Shown: positions 1-9,595, counted from the stretch's first letter. The stretch: DNA of 26,056 bases from Chrysochromulina parva (GCA_002887195.1 PJAB01000467.1:1-26056), one strand, 5' to 3'. Numbers and translations: made by a program. Notes: generated by a model not told the origin, from the sequence alone.

Positions 1-544
1 GTCCGCCGCGCCCGCCTGTCAGCGTCTGCTGCTGCGGCTGCTGCAGCACTGGATGCTGCGTCTGCAGTTCCGCGTGCGCCAGGGCACGTGTCTGCGCTGC
101 GGCCTGGAGCTCCTGCGCCTGCTCTGAAGCATGTGCAACGGCGAGCTGCGGCTGCGCTGACGCCGCCGCAGCGTCCGAGCTGGCCTCCTGTTGCTGCGTC
201 AGCAGCAGCAGCTGTTGCTGCGATTGCTGTTGCGCAAGATGTTGCGTTTGCTGCCCCGCGTGCTCCAGGTCGCGAGGCTGAGGCACGGTCTGATTCTGCG
301 CCTGCTCTGGCGCCTGCGCAGCGTCAGGCCGCGGCTGCGCAGGCATCATTTCTGCTCCAGTTTCCGTATTCAGCATAGTTTTTTCTGCATGCGGGCGGGG
401 CAAGTCGTGTCCGTGCCCGCGCGCGCGATGCGGCGCTGCAGTGGTCTGTGTGCCGCCAGGCGTCTGGTCCGACAGTGCCTCAGGCGCGTCCTTATCCATA
501 GTCGCCGCGAGGAGCGGGTCAGGCGCGAGCAAGGCGTCGGACAT
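1..544 (-). CDS. Q/A-rich protein, N-terminal part, runs off the window
   Basis: An uninterrupted minus-strand frame starts at the ATG at 544-542 and stays open to base 1, so at least 181 codons are present and the 3' end lies outside the window. The protein begins MSDALLAPDPLLAATMDKD and becomes rich in Gln and Ala, with runs of CAG/CAA and GCG codons through 1-300. No domain is recognised; the visible part looks disordered or coiled-coil forming. It is divergent from the uL18m-like gene, with 143 bp between the two start codons. The Q/A richness is seen directly. Function is unknown, and whether this is exon 1 of a longer gene cannot be judged here. Confidence 0.6.
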   Translation of the reverse strand, partial: MSDALLAPDPLLAATMDKDAPEALSDQTPGGTQTTAAPHRARGHGHDLPRPHAEKTMLNTETGAEMMPAQPRPDAAQAPEQAQNQTVPQPRDLEHAGQQTQHLAQQQSQQQLLLLTQQQEASSDAAAASAQPQLAVAHASEQAQELQAAAQTRALAHAELQTQHPVLQQPQQQTLTGGRGG

Positions 545-550
545 TTCAAA

Positions 551-588
<38 letters not shown>

Positions 589-687
589 GATTGCCATTCC
601 CCACAATTCGGCAAGATCGTGCGCTCGGCACGGCGTCCGTGACTCCGGAAGACACACGAGGCGGCGCACGGCTTCGACGCGGCCGCC
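545..687. promoter_or_regulatory. Divergent intergenic promoter region with (CTTG)9
   Basis: This 143-bp gap separates two head-to-head start codons and must hold both promoters if both genes are real. Positions 551-586 are nine tandem copies of the tetranucleotide CTTG. No TATA-like box is evident. Confidence 0.5.
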
Positions 688-1116
688 ATGGCCGCCATGT
701 ACAAACGCTTGCCAATGGCGGAGAAGAACCTGCTCAAGATCTTTGCTTCGAACAAGTACATTTCGCTGCAGGTCGTCAATAACCGTACGGGCCACATCTT
801 CCTATGGGCCAACACGATGGAGAAGGCCCTTCGCGAGAGCCTGCAGAATACTTGGGACAAGACCGCAGCGCGCGCAGCTGCAGGCTTGCTCGCAAGGCGC
901 GCGCGTGAGGCGAACCAGCAGCAGCTGACCTTTGAGCGCGACAAGAAGCGCTACACCGGCAAAGTGAAGCTGGTTCTGGATACTCTGCAGGAGCATGGGA
1001 TCGAATTTGTCGAGCGAGCAGGCAAGGCGCCACCGCGCTTCCCGTGGGAACGCACCGCACCGCCGGCCGGCCCGCCAGCCGGCCCGCCGGCCGGCCCGCC
1101 AGCCGCTGGCGCCTAA
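688..1116 (+). CDS. MRPL18: Mitochondrial-type ribosomal protein uL18 (L18p/L5e family)
   Basis: The 142-residue product matches the uL18 fold. An opening KIFASNKYISLQVVNNRTG corresponds to the first strand pair that binds 5S rRNA in bacterial L18. TMEKALRESL and the helix around residues 50-75 follow, and FERDKKRYTGKVKLVLDTLQ with GIEF matches the conserved C-terminal segment. Short length and divergence suit a mitochondrial large-subunit protein rather than the longer cytosolic L5. The start ATG sits in a strong GGCCGCCATGG context; a second ATG three codons on is possible. The C-terminus is a low-complexity (PPAG)n tail from a CCGGCCCGCCAG repeat at about 1060-1105. No classic targeting peptide is visible, so mitochondrial location is inferred from the family. 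Confidence 0.75.
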   Translation: MAAMYKRLPMAEKNLLKIFASNKYISLQVVNNRTGHIFLWANTMEKALRESLQNTWDKTAARAAAGLLARRAREANQQQLTFERDKKRYTGKVKLVLDTLQEHGIEFVERAGKAPPRFPWERTAPPAGPPAGPPAGPPAAGA

Positions 1117-1400
1117 GCCAGTGCTCATTGCCGAGTGTAGGGATCTGCTAGCTGCGAGTGAGATTGATGCGAGTGAGCTGTGGTCTGTGAGACAGTAAAG
1201 GGCATAGGCGGACCCACTTTCAAAGCGGGCGGTGGGCCATTGTCATACGGTACCACCCAGGTTAGTGGGTCGCAGTGAACGTACCGGTACCGTGCGCCCG
1301 GGTGCTTCAGACGGAAAACTCGGGTTGCCCTCCGATGGCGTTTGGAGCGCGTGACACGCGTCAGGCGTCTGACACACGACGACACGAGTATATAGAAGCG
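1117..1400. other. Convergent 3' intergenic region
   Basis: These 284 bp lie between the stops of the uL18m-like gene and the glucosidase II beta-like gene and should hold both 3'UTRs. I see a short TATATAG at 1389-1395 and paired GGTACC sites near 1250 and 1285, but no gene. Confidence 0.4.
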
Positions 1401-2612
1401 TCAACACGCGGCGGCCGTCGATAGGGTCACCTCATACACGCAAGTGCTGCGTTCAGCGATGTGGCCGAGCGCATCAGCGTGCGCCGAGCAGGCGAAGCGC
1501 ACGGTGAGCGAGCGGTCCCCGACGCCCCAGCAATTGTCGCCGCCCGAGAAGACGCCCATGGGCTGCGCTCCTCCTGCGCCCGATACGACGCCCGTGGAGG
1601 CGCCCGATACGACGCCCGTGGAGGCGCCCCAGGTCCAGCGCCGACCGAGAGAGATGGTACCCGCCTTCCTCTGCGACGCGTGCATGACACCCGCCGTCTT
1701 CTGCGACGCGTGCTCGAAGAGGCACACCTCGTACGTGTACTCGCCCTGCGCCGACTGGTAGCAGCGGCCTGAGAGGGCGGCAAAGGCGGCATGCGGCGCA
1801 TTCCTCATGGGCTGCGAGGCCAGTGCGGCCGACGAAGCCCTTGCCGCGAGTGCATCTCGGAGACGAATACCCTCAAGTCGCTGAGCCACCTGGGCACTTT
1901 TGGCGGCCTCGAGTACCTCGCAGCGCTCGGACGTACAGTTAGCCGAGGGCGGCTCATCGGAGCCGTCGCAGCAGTCGCACACGCCGTCGTGCACGCGTGA
2001 TGCGGCGATCGTCACTGGTGCGTGTGGCGAATCGCTCGGACCACCCGAGCGCGACAAGGGACGATCGCTCGGGTCGCGTTCGCATGCGAAGCGCGCGCTC
2101 GCGGCGACGCCCGCACACGCCGACGTGTGCGGCTCATCCGAGCCGTCGGCGCAGTCGCAATAATCGTCGTCCACAAGCGCGGATGGCAGCGCCACCGCGG
2201 GCCCGCCGTCAATGGGCAGACAGCGGTGCGGCCCAGCCAAAGCTGCGGTAGCGGCGGCGGCAGCGGCAGCAGCGGCAGCAGCGGCAGCGGCGACCTCGCT
2301 CTGCCGGCGGCGTGGTTCTGGGCGCGTCGGCTGCTGCTCAGCCTCGGCGCCATGAGCCTGCAAGCGCTCGCGCACGGCGCTAATCACCGCTGCTGTAGAA
2401 CGTGCTCGAAGGTGCTCGTGGCTGCTTTGCGGCGCTGCAGCCTGTGCTGTGGTGGAGCCGGAGGAGAGCAGGGCGCGGTATGCCAGCACGAGGCTGCCGG
2501 AGAAGACGGCGATCACTCCGACGAGCATCAGGAAGATGCGCTTATTCAGCGCCGTCGTGCGGCGGACCTTTGATGGCGAGGGAAGTTGCCATTGGATCGG
2601 CGTCGGCGCCAT
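1401..2612 (-). CDS. PRKCSH: Glucosidase II beta-subunit-like protein (LDLa pair plus MRH domain)
   Basis: This 403-residue protein has the order typical of the ER glucosidase II regulatory subunit. Two LDL-receptor class A-like cysteine modules ([15 protein letters not shown] near residue 147 and [15 protein letters not shown] near 207) precede a C-terminal mannose-6-phosphate-receptor homology domain from about residue 281 ([46 protein letters not shown]). The beta subunit retains the catalytic alpha subunit and presents N-glycans for glucose trimming. Oddities: a hydrophobic stretch at residues 26-45 after a basic N-terminus reads as a type II signal anchor, not a cleaved signal; a polyalanine tract follows; the usual long acidic coiled coil and a C-terminal HDEL are missing; and the MRH domain carries small internal duplications (an 18-bp repeat at about 1586-1625). 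No intron is needed. It lies 99 bp after the stop of the upstream hydrolase gene. Confidence 0.8.
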   Translation of the reverse strand: MAPTPIQWQLPSPSKVRRTTALNKRIFLMLVGVIAVFSGSLVLAYRALLSSGSTTAQAAAPQSSHEHLRARSTAAVISAVRERLQAHGAEAEQQPTRPEPRRRQSEVAAAAAAAAAAAAAATAALAGPHRCLPIDGGPAVALPSALVDDDYCDCADGSDEPHTSACAGVAASARFACERDPSDRPLSRSGGPSDSPHAPVTIAASRVHDGVCDCCDGSDEPPSANCTSERCEVLEAAKSAQVAQRLEGIRLRDALAARASSAALASQPMRNAPHAAFAALSGRCYQSAQGEYTYEVCLFEHASQKTAGVMHASQRKAGTISLGRRWTWGASTGVVSGASTGVVSGAGGAQPMGVFSGGDNCWGVGDRSLTVRFACSAHADALGHIAERSTCVYEVTLSTAAAC

Positions 2613-2711
2613 CGGAGCGATCGGGGCCGACGCCGAACTGTGAAAGACTTCGTAGTGTCACGTTAACCATTTTCACAGTCGAGGGGCCGCCAGGAAAAAA
2701 AAGCTTCGATC

Positions 2712-5700
2712 TCACACCGTGACCAGCTGCACAAACTTGCCCTCGCTGCCGCTCCCCTTGGCTTGCAACGTGATCGGCGCGCCCATGGCCCACGTGGCAT
2801 GCACCTGGAAGCCGGAGATGGCGGGCGCGCTCATGCGTACGTCCCCCCCTCCCGGCACGTGCAGTCCGAGCGCCTCGAGCGCGATGAGGTCCAACGTGAG
2901 TGTGGCCTGCACGGGCTCACGTGCCCAATTGGCCATCGCGATAGCAAAGGTGGGCTGGCCGCCGCGGCTGCCGATGAAGAGGGTGGCCTTCACATGCTCG
3001 GCCGGGCGCGCGGCGACGGGCGAGAGGCGATCCCACCAGCCGATCATGCGCGGGCTGCGCATACCAAGGCCGTCGAGGGCCGCCCAAAGGGGGCGCGGGT
3101 TGCACCGATCGGGGTCCGGGTAGATGCGGCAGGTCATGCCGAAGACGAGGCCGTGGAACTGGTCGCGGTTATCTCCGAGCATCTGGCCTGGCAGCCCAAA
3201 GGGGATGCCGGCCACCTGTTGTGGGGAGAGGGCGCCGTGTTGAGCACTGTCATGCAATCAGGGACGCAATCAGGGACGCAGTCAGGGACGCAATCTGGGA
3301 TGCCGCCCACCTCGGCGAGCCACTGCTCGGGGCTATACCCGATGTAGTTGCACTGCTCGCCGTACCAGATCGAGTCGATGAACGGGTAGAGCTCCATATA
3401 AGGAAGGTGAGGATGTCCAAAGCACGAGGCATGCAGATCGAGCAGGAAGGGGTTGGGTCGGTGCGCGGTGATGGGCTCGAGCGCGGCGCGAAGGCGGCGG
3501 AGGACGTTGCGCTCGTACGGTGCGCCATCAAGGTAGATGCCGTCGATGTCGAGGTTACGCACAAGCCACAGGATGCCCTCAATCCAGTAATTGTCCCAGC
3601 GCGTCGTGAAGGCGGGGGTGTGAACGGACGAGTCCACCTCGCCGTCGGCGAGCCGCTCGTGCCACGCGGCTGAGTAGTTGGTACGCACGTGCTCACGTAA
3701 CCACGCGTGCCCTCCTTCGACCTTCGATGGGACGAGCACCTCGCCATTGAGCGAGCGCAGCGCCCATAGCTCGGTGGCCGAGGTCGAGAGCTCGCGCACA
3801 GTGTAGTACAGCTTCACCTTCGCGCCCGCCGCGTGCGCCTCCTTGACGTACTGGCGGAGGGGTTCGACGGTGAGGAAGGGGTAGTTGATGTACGGGTTGA
3901 GCTGGTTCCCTTGGTGGAGGATGATCCATGGATGCGGCGCTGCCGAGGTGGCCTTCGCCACCGTGGTGAAGCGTTGCATGTGGAAGTAGCGTGTGTCGAA
4001 GTCGGCCGTACGAGGGCCGCCGGCGCCACGCACGGGCGTGAGCAGCAGCCGCACGGGCAGCACAAGCGGCTCGAGCGCACTCACGCGGATCTTGCCGGTG
4101 TAGATGGTGACCATGGCCACGCGCGCGCCTCCGCCGCCGCCGCCGCCGCCATTGCCCGCCGCCGCCGCCGTCGAGGACGAGCCGCTCAGCTGGCGAAGCT
4201 GGCGTAGTCGCGCGACCCCCGAGGGCCCCATCACCTTGACAGTCGCACCGCCCTTGTTGCGATTGAACCAAACGGCGGATCCGAGAGCCACGTTGTATTG
4301 GGCGTCGATCAGGTCGTCGCAGACGAGCTCGCCACGGTCATTGTTGCCACAGTGCGAGCTCGCCGCCTGCTTCGCCTGCTCGACCCCTTGAAGGTTGATC
4401 TGCAAGCCCGCATCCGCGCCGCCGAGCCACACGCGGCAGTCGAGCCCCTTTTGGTTGTGAGACGTGAGCTCGGTCACCTCGGCGTCCCACTTGAAGATGA
4501 CCTCATCGGGCCGCGGAGCGCCCTTGTAGCCGAAGCCGTTGACCAGCCGTGTGGCGCCCTCGACCATCGGCAGCTGCAGCTGCACGTCGCTCAAGTCACA
4601 GCTGCCGCCCCCATCCGCTCGAGCCTCCAGGCGCATAGTCAATTGCACGAGCCCATCAGTGTTGAGCACGCCGCGCACCTCAACCTTGAGGCCGCCGCAG
4701 CCGCCCTCTGCCGCCTCCTTGGCGTGCCCCTCAGCAACCCACTCGACGCCGCCGTTGGCGTCGACGGCAAACTGCGGGCCAGCCGCGCTCGACGACCACC
4801 TGATCTCATGACTAGCCCCCGTCCCTGACGTTGCACCAAGAAGGCGCAACTGGGCGGGCGCTGCCAGTAACTCGACCGCGCCCACTCGAAGCGACGAAGG
4901 CAGCCCGCGCCGCGAGAGGCGCAGCACGCGCGCACCCGAGGCTGTGAGAGTCAGGGCCTCATGATCGACGGTCACCGGCTGCCACACATCCGAGCGCCCT
5001 CGCGCCGCGAGCTGGGCAGAGGCGTGCGGGTTGGAAGCGGCGGACTGCGCGGCCTTGACAGCGGCGAGGTCGACCACGCCTTCCCCCGCGGTCGAATCGA
5101 GCCACCGCAGCCGCGAGTGGCGCCAGAGCTCTGAGTCGCCGTGCTGCTCGATGACGTCCGCCGTGACCGTCAGCCGCACGGTCGTCTCTTCCGCCGCTCC
5201 GTGGTCGAGTTCCGACACGCGCACTCGGAAGGTGTACTCGCCCGGCGACGCGCCCTCGGGCACTTCGACCCCAAACCAGAGCGGCTGCACGCTGCCCGCA
5301 CGCAGGTAGATGCCGCTGCTCGCCTGCGCCGAGCCGTTGGGCCGGTTGATGCACCGCACAGCCCACGAGCCCAGCGAGTGGCCTGACGACACCTGCACGG
5401 GCGCGCTCCACGAAGCCATCAGAGGCCATCAGAGGCCATCAAGAGGCAATTAACGACACCTGCACGGGCGCGCGCTCCACGAGGGGAGCCATCAGAGGCC
5501 ATCAGAGGCCATCAAGAGGCAATTAACGACACTCACCTGCACAGGAGCGCTCCACGAGGGGAGCAGGCGCATCGCGGCGACGGGTGCGTACACACCGAGC
5601 TGGAACGCGTAAAACTCGCCGCGCAGAGCCGTGCCCGCGTGCACTGTCGCATTGGGGGCGGGCACGCCCGCCGCGAGCCACCGGAGGGGCAGCCGGTCGA

Positions 5701-6605
5701 GCATCCGAATCGGGTGTTCGCGGGATTCGGGCCACACGAGGAGTCGGCGCAGCTGGCGCGACGCGTGCGCGACGAGGCTCGCCGTCTCCGCGCTGGTCAC
5801 CGCCACCTCCATCGGGTGGAAGGCGTCCTTGGAGGTGCGCGCCTCCAGCCCGATCACACTCGCGCGGGGCAGGCTCCCCTGCCAGTCGGGCCGCTCCAGC
5901 ACCGCGGCGACGCGCGCGCGGAAGCCGCCGCCGCCGCCGCCGGCAGCCGCTCGACGCCCGCGGCCCGCGGCAGAGGCGAACAGGCGCCGTCGCTTGTTCC
6001 GTCCCTTGTAGTAGTGCGTGGTGCACTGGGAGGAGGGTCCTGTCTGGCACGGCCGGTCATCAAAGGGCAGGTAGTACAGGTAAAAGGTCGTAGCCACCTC
6101 GATGGGCGGGCGCAGCTCAAAGACGACGTCCCCGCGCTCACTCGAGGCGGACGCGTACATGACGCCGCGCACCATGGCGCCCGTCTCGGCGTTGACCAGC
6201 AGCGGTTGGTGGTCCTCCACGGCGAGCCCGGGCAATCTCCACTCGACGCGCGCCCACGCGAGCTCGCTCGGGCCCGGTTGCACCCGCAGCAGCGCGCGGT
6301 GATTGCCCAGCGGGCGGCCCTGCGATGGGGTGATGGGCGAGCCGCGCGTGAGCGAAGGCACAGCAATGGCGGACAGCGTGGCTCAGGCGCATGCAGGCGC
6401 ATACCCGCCAGTCGCGCTGCCAGAGCGTATCCGTCGTAATGGAGTACAAAGAGAGGGCGCGCGAGGCCTCGGCTGCGTCGACGACCACGGCCGCTCCGGC
6501 GATGGAGGTGGTCGAGGCGCCGAGCGGGCGAAAGAGTAACCAAAAGAACAGACACGCCGCGGCCGTTCGGAGTGCGCAGCACGTGTCTGGATTGCGTCTC
6601 GCCAT
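2712..6605 (-). CDS. Secreted GH123/DUF6067-like glycoside hydrolase, four exons
   Basis: Predicted exons in transcript order are 6605-6405, 6319-5537, 5392-3311 and 3215-2712, all phase 0, giving about 1189 residues. A basic N-terminus plus CCALRTAAACLFFWLLF is a signal peptide or anchor. LGNHRALLRVQPG, EWRLPG and FYLYYLPFDDRPC match the N-terminal region of the DUF6067/GH123-like family. A beta-rich middle follows, then a TIM-barrel-like part with VKLYYTVRELS, LDIDGIYLDGAPYERN (near residue 940), ELYPFIDSIWYGEQCNYIGY and a C-terminal beta domain. It probably hydrolyses glycans in the secretory pathway or outside the cell; substrate and catalytic residues are not assigned. Joining the exons restores continuous homology, for example AEV-AGIPFGLPGQMLGDNRDQFHG. 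An upstream in-frame ATG at 6644 lies inside a repeat, so 6605 is preferred. A polyglycine run (about 4120-4150) is low complexity. Confidence 0.75.
3216..3310 (-). other. Intron 3 of the GH123-like gene (95 nt)
   Basis: The donor is GAG|GTGGGCGGCATCCC and the acceptor ACAG|GTGGCCGGCATCCC. The 14 bases after each AG match at 13 positions. The interior is a 12-nt tandem repeat (CCCTGATTGCGT type). Removal is needed to reach the conserved C-terminal exon; retention gives a shorter alternative tail ending at 3134. Confidence 0.75.
5393..5536 (-). other. Intron 2 of the GH123-like gene (144 nt), built of exon-derived repeats
   Basis: The donor is GTGCAG|GTGAGTGTCG and the acceptor GTGCAG|GTGTCGTCAGG. 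Between them lies another full copy of the junction, CTCGTGGAGCGC followed by CCGTGCAGGTGTCG, at about 5440-5490. Each unit is followed by GATGGCCTCT-type repeats. Only the last acceptor keeps the frame open. Confidence 0.8.
6320..6404 (-). other. Intron 1 of the GH123-like gene (85 nt)
   Basis: The donor TGGCGG|GTATGC and acceptor CCCATCGCAG|GGCCGC join the signal-peptide exon (RDWR) in frame to GRPLGNHRALLRV. Both sides are phase 0. Unlike the other introns it has no clear tandem repeat or flanking duplication. Confidence 0.65.
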
Positions 6606-6612
6606 CGCGCCG

Positions 6613-6663
6613 CGGGCTTGCTTCCGAGGAATGACCGCCTCCATCACGGAGGAGTTTGTCACG
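6613..6663. repeat. Dispersed direct repeat, copy 1
   Basis: CGGGCTTGCTTCCGAGG and CCTCCATCACGGAGGAGTTT with TGTCACG recur at 9325-9391 in the same orientation. CCTCC-ATCAC-GGAGG forms a small hairpin. Copy 1 overlaps the 5' end of the GH123-like gene, including an alternative ATG at 6644. Confidence 0.75.
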
Positions 6664-7211
6664 CGCGGCACCGCCCCGTACCCGCCAGGTGTGAATGTGT
6701 GTGTGTGAATGTGAATGTGAATGTGAATGTGAATGTGAATTGTGCGGGAGCACGCTCCGGCTCACAGCCGTTTCACACAGAGCTGGCACGACAGCACGCG
6801 GCGCGCGCGTCGCCACTGCTTCTTTGTGCGCGACATGGGTGATAACTTCGAGATCAACGTCCCGTTCGTCCCAACGAAGGAGAACGTTGCCGATTGGGGT
6901 CGACTCCACAATGCGTTGGGGCATGTGAGGGTCCAACCCGTTGGGTGAAGTTATCTGTAACACCGTCTCAAAGGACGGCTCCGCTCCCCGCTCGGTGTTC
7001 ACAATTAGTATTCAGCAGATTTTCGCCAATTGTTTTTCGCGGTCTCAGAACCTCAGGCTGTTTCCCGTTCATTCCAGTTGCGCGCGCCGCGCGCGCGCCC
7101 CCTGATCGGAGGGCTTGCCTTGACTCATACTTGACTCAAATTACTCTTACTTGGGACCAGAACTGAGTTTGGACCAAAGTCCTCCTGACTTAGCAGGGCT
7201 TGTTCCGAGGC
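6664..7211. other. Intergenic region with (TGTGAA)n microsatellite and retroelement scrap
   Basis: This stretch lies between the divergent GH123-like gene and the acylated CCCH gene. It holds a TGTGAA-type microsatellite at about 6690-6740, a copia-like fragment (separate entry), and near 7193 a GCAGGGCT segment where homology with the selenoprotein W leader begins. No other gene is seen. Confidence 0.5.
6742..6948 (+). pseudogene. Ty1/copia-like RNase H remnant
   Basis: The plus frame reads RRHCFFVRDMGDNFEINV and then PFVPTKENVADWG. This resembles the end of copia-type RNase H, where a histidine/arginine-rich HFIRD-like helix is followed by (Y/F)VPTxENVADxxTK. The final TK is missing and the frame stops at 6948. 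No reverse transcriptase, integrase or paired LTR is visible, so it is a short decayed fragment. The resemblance is from motif memory and covers about 40 residues only. Confidence 0.45.
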
Positions 7212-8786
7212 ATGGGATGCGCGGCGAGCAAGCACTCACACGCCGAGCGCGAAAAGGCAGCTAAGCCGCTCAGGGACGGGTCACCAGCCGGATCGGCTAA
7301 TATTGTGAAACAGGGGCAGGCGCCGGCCTGGGTTGCGCAGCTAGATGACATTACGCTCACGTGCCAAGAATGCTCAAGCGATTTTGTCTTCACACTCCAG
7401 GAGCAGCGAGACTTCCAAGCAAAGGGCTTTCAAGCCAGAAAGCGGTGCAGAGTGTGCAAGAAAGCCATGCATGGACGTGTGCAGCTTGACAAGATGGAGG
7501 CTATGATCGCCGAGTTCGAGCGGGTGCTCCATGAGATGTCCCGTAGGGTCGGCAATGCTGGCGCCGTCGTCTCGACCGCGCAAACCGTCATCGAGATCGT
7601 CGGAGACGCTGTACCTGTCTTTGGGGGGGCGTTCCGCGCGCTGAATAAGATACTCACAGCCGTTCAACGAGCCTATGAGCTCGCGGACGATATCGTCGAG
7701 GTCGGGTGGAGCGCAGTCGACTACATGAAGCTGCTCATCAAGGTCGGGCGCAAGGCGTTGGACATGAAGGGCGAGGCTGAGCGCGAGGTGAAAGGTGCTA
7801 TCGCCGAGGTGGTTTCACTACTCGATGAGCTCTCTGAGGCGGTCGGCCAGTTTGGCAGCCGGGGTTTTGTCAGGAGGATGTGGAGAGCGGGGACGGAGGC
7901 GGCAAAGACGCTCAAGAGCCTCGACGGGAAGATCCGCCGCAAGATCAAAATGATCGTCCAGTTGTACGAGTGGGCCGAGATGGAAGACATCAAGGCGATG
8001 CTGGCAAAGCTCGCCGAGGAGCGCACCTTTCCGACAGAGGATAAGATCCTGAGTAAGGTGGAGGAGATGGTTAAGGCGCGCATGGAGAAGGAACGTGAGA
8101 CGGATGAGAAGGCGCGCGCCTGGCTCGAGAAGGATGAGCAGACAGAGGAAAAGTTAACGGGCGAGATGCTTGGGTTGCTTCGCAAAGTGGACAAGAAGGT
8201 CGACCAAGTGGACAAGAAGGTCGGCCAAGTGATCGAGATGTTCAGCCTACTGAAGAAGAAGTTGTCCGACAAAGACAAGAAATCGGCCCAGGAGGCGACA
8301 GCGGCCAAGAAGGCGGCGCCGGCCAAGAAGGCGGCGGCGGCCAAGAGGGCGGCAGCCGCAGCAGCCGTAGCCGACGACGACGGCCCCGAGCCGGGAGCCG
8401 ACATGGGTGGCATGGGCCTTCCTGCACCTTCCGTGCGCCCCGGCGACTTGACACTGAATCGACGCGGGGGAAGCGCCACGATGCCATCGAAGCGGCTGAT
8501 CAAAGATCCTGAACGATACAAGACGGTCCTCTGCACGACGTGGGTCAACACGGGTTCGTGCCCTTACGGTCTCAAGTGCCGATTCGCGCACGGCAAGGAG
8601 GAACTCCGAAACAGGCCGCCCACGTGCGGTCAGTCGTCGCATCCACAGGCGGAGGCGGCGCCTGGTCGGTTGGTGCCGCCGTCCATGTCACTGCCAATGG
8701 CTATGCCCGTCGCGTCATCCTCGAGCCACTCGCTCGGGGCGCTGATGCCGCAAGCGTCGCAGATGGGCGAGAGTGTACATACATAG
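7212..8786 (+). CDS. Putatively acylated protein: zinc ribbon, helical bundle, CCCH zinc finger
   Basis: The 524-residue, intron-free product starts MGCAASKHSHAERE, a textbook N-myristoylation site (Gly2, Ser6, Lys7) with a palmitoylatable Cys3. A zinc-ribbon-like module follows: C51-x2-C54, FVFTLQEQRDFQAKGF, C79-x2-C82. Residues about 95-280 are predicted helical and include DAVPVFGGAFRALNKIL, loosely recalling four-helix bundles of cell-death and MLKL-type proteins; this likeness is inference. A charged coiled coil (about 285-360) with repeated VDKKVDQVDKKVGQV and a Lys/Ala-rich tract lead to one CCCH finger of the TTP type, YKTVLC441-x8-C450-x5-C456-x3-H460, expected to bind AU-rich RNA. 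I know no described family with this order. The ATG at 7212 is chosen because it creates the acylation signal and is shared with the neighbouring selenoprotein. Confidence 0.75.
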   Translation: MGCAASKHSHAEREKAAKPLRDGSPAGSANIVKQGQAPAWVAQLDDITLTCQECSSDFVFTLQEQRDFQAKGFQARKRCRVCKKAMHGRVQLDKMEAMIAEFERVLHEMSRRVGNAGAVVSTAQTVIEIVGDAVPVFGGAFRALNKILTAVQRAYELADDIVEVGWSAVDYMKLLIKVGRKALDMKGEAEREVKGAIAEVVSLLDELSEAVGQFGSRGFVRRMWRAGTEAAKTLKSLDGKIRRKIKMIVQLYEWAEMEDIKAMLAKLAEERTFPTEDKILSKVEEMVKARMEKERETDEKARAWLEKDEQTEEKLTGEMLGLLRKVDKKVDQVDKKVGQVIEMFSLLKKKLSDKDKKSAQEATAAKKAAPAKKAAAAKRAAAAAAVADDDGPEPGADMGGMGLPAPSVRPGDLTLNRRGGSATMPSKRLIKDPERYKTVLCTTWVNTGSCPYGLKCRFAHGKEELRNRPPTCGQSSHPQAEAAPGRLVPPSMSLPMAMPVASSSSHSLGALMPQASQMGESVHT

Positions 8787-9324
8787 GTCATAGCAGCGTG
8801 CGCGCGCGCGCGCGCACCTCTCGCAGCAACCACGTGACCCGCACGATACCACGAGGTGCTCCCTTTCGCGCAGCGCACACTGCAAGGCGACGTCGGCCTC
8901 ACCGTCCTCTCGGCGCCGACGCTTACGGTGCAAGGCGAGAGCCCGCCGTTCGGCACTTTAAGGCGAGGCACGGCCGCCGCCCGTGCGGCTGCGGCCGCCT
9001 TGAGGAACTTGTGCGCAAGCACCCGTACCACGGCACGCTGTCCGGCGCGGATGAGACTCAAGACCGTCTGTGCGGCCCAGCACGCGAATCGAGAGACGCC
9101 CAAAACTCGTGAGCGAGCTCCTTGGCATCGTCCGCTGAGGCCTCCGCTGCTTGGCCCCACGATAAACCTTAGATAAACCATGCTTGGCATGGCATGGCCC
9201 CAACTTAGCAAGAGAGTTCCATCCCATGAGTCCATAATCGCTATCGCGATGGCATTGTTGTACTGTTTTGTGCAACAGTTGTGCAAAAAGTACGCGCAGT
9301 GCGATCTCGTACTAATACACGGCA
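8787..9324. other. Intergenic region, no gene recognised
   Basis: It contains a (GC)n tract near 8799-8816, a ten-base repeat TGCAAGGCGA at about 8880 and 8929, and an inverted-repeat-like GTGCAACAGTTGTGCA near 9270-9290. Short frames here show no family likeness. It should carry the 3'UTR of the CCCH gene. Confidence 0.4.
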
Positions 9325-9391
9325 CGGGCTTGCTTCCGAGGCAATGTTCCGAGGAATGAGAACCACCTCCATCACGGAGGAGTTTGTCACG
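9325..9391. repeat. Dispersed direct repeat, copy 2
   Basis: This is the partner of 6613-6663 in the same orientation. It has about 16 extra bases around a duplicated TTCCGAGG. It lies 205 bp upstream of the selenoprotein W ATG. Confidence 0.75.
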
Positions 9392-9595
9392 TTTTGACGC
9401 GCTCGTGGGCACGAAAGAGCGGGCGGCACAGCGGGTGTTCACAGTCAGCGGGTGTTAACATTACCTAGTTTCCTCGGGACTCGAGTCGAGGGCCGATACG
9501 GCGTCCCGACGATTCAAATTCACGAGATAGAACAGAGTTTTACTCGAAGTCACCTCGAAGACCCACAACGCGAACGCAGGGCTGAATACCGAGAC

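Noticed and set aside
9361..9442. RDKLLRDGGG frames on the minus strand at both direct repeats as a retroelement C-terminus
   Set aside because: The frame does not extend into a recognisable polyprotein and is opposite in strand to the copia-like scrap; treated as a repeat only.
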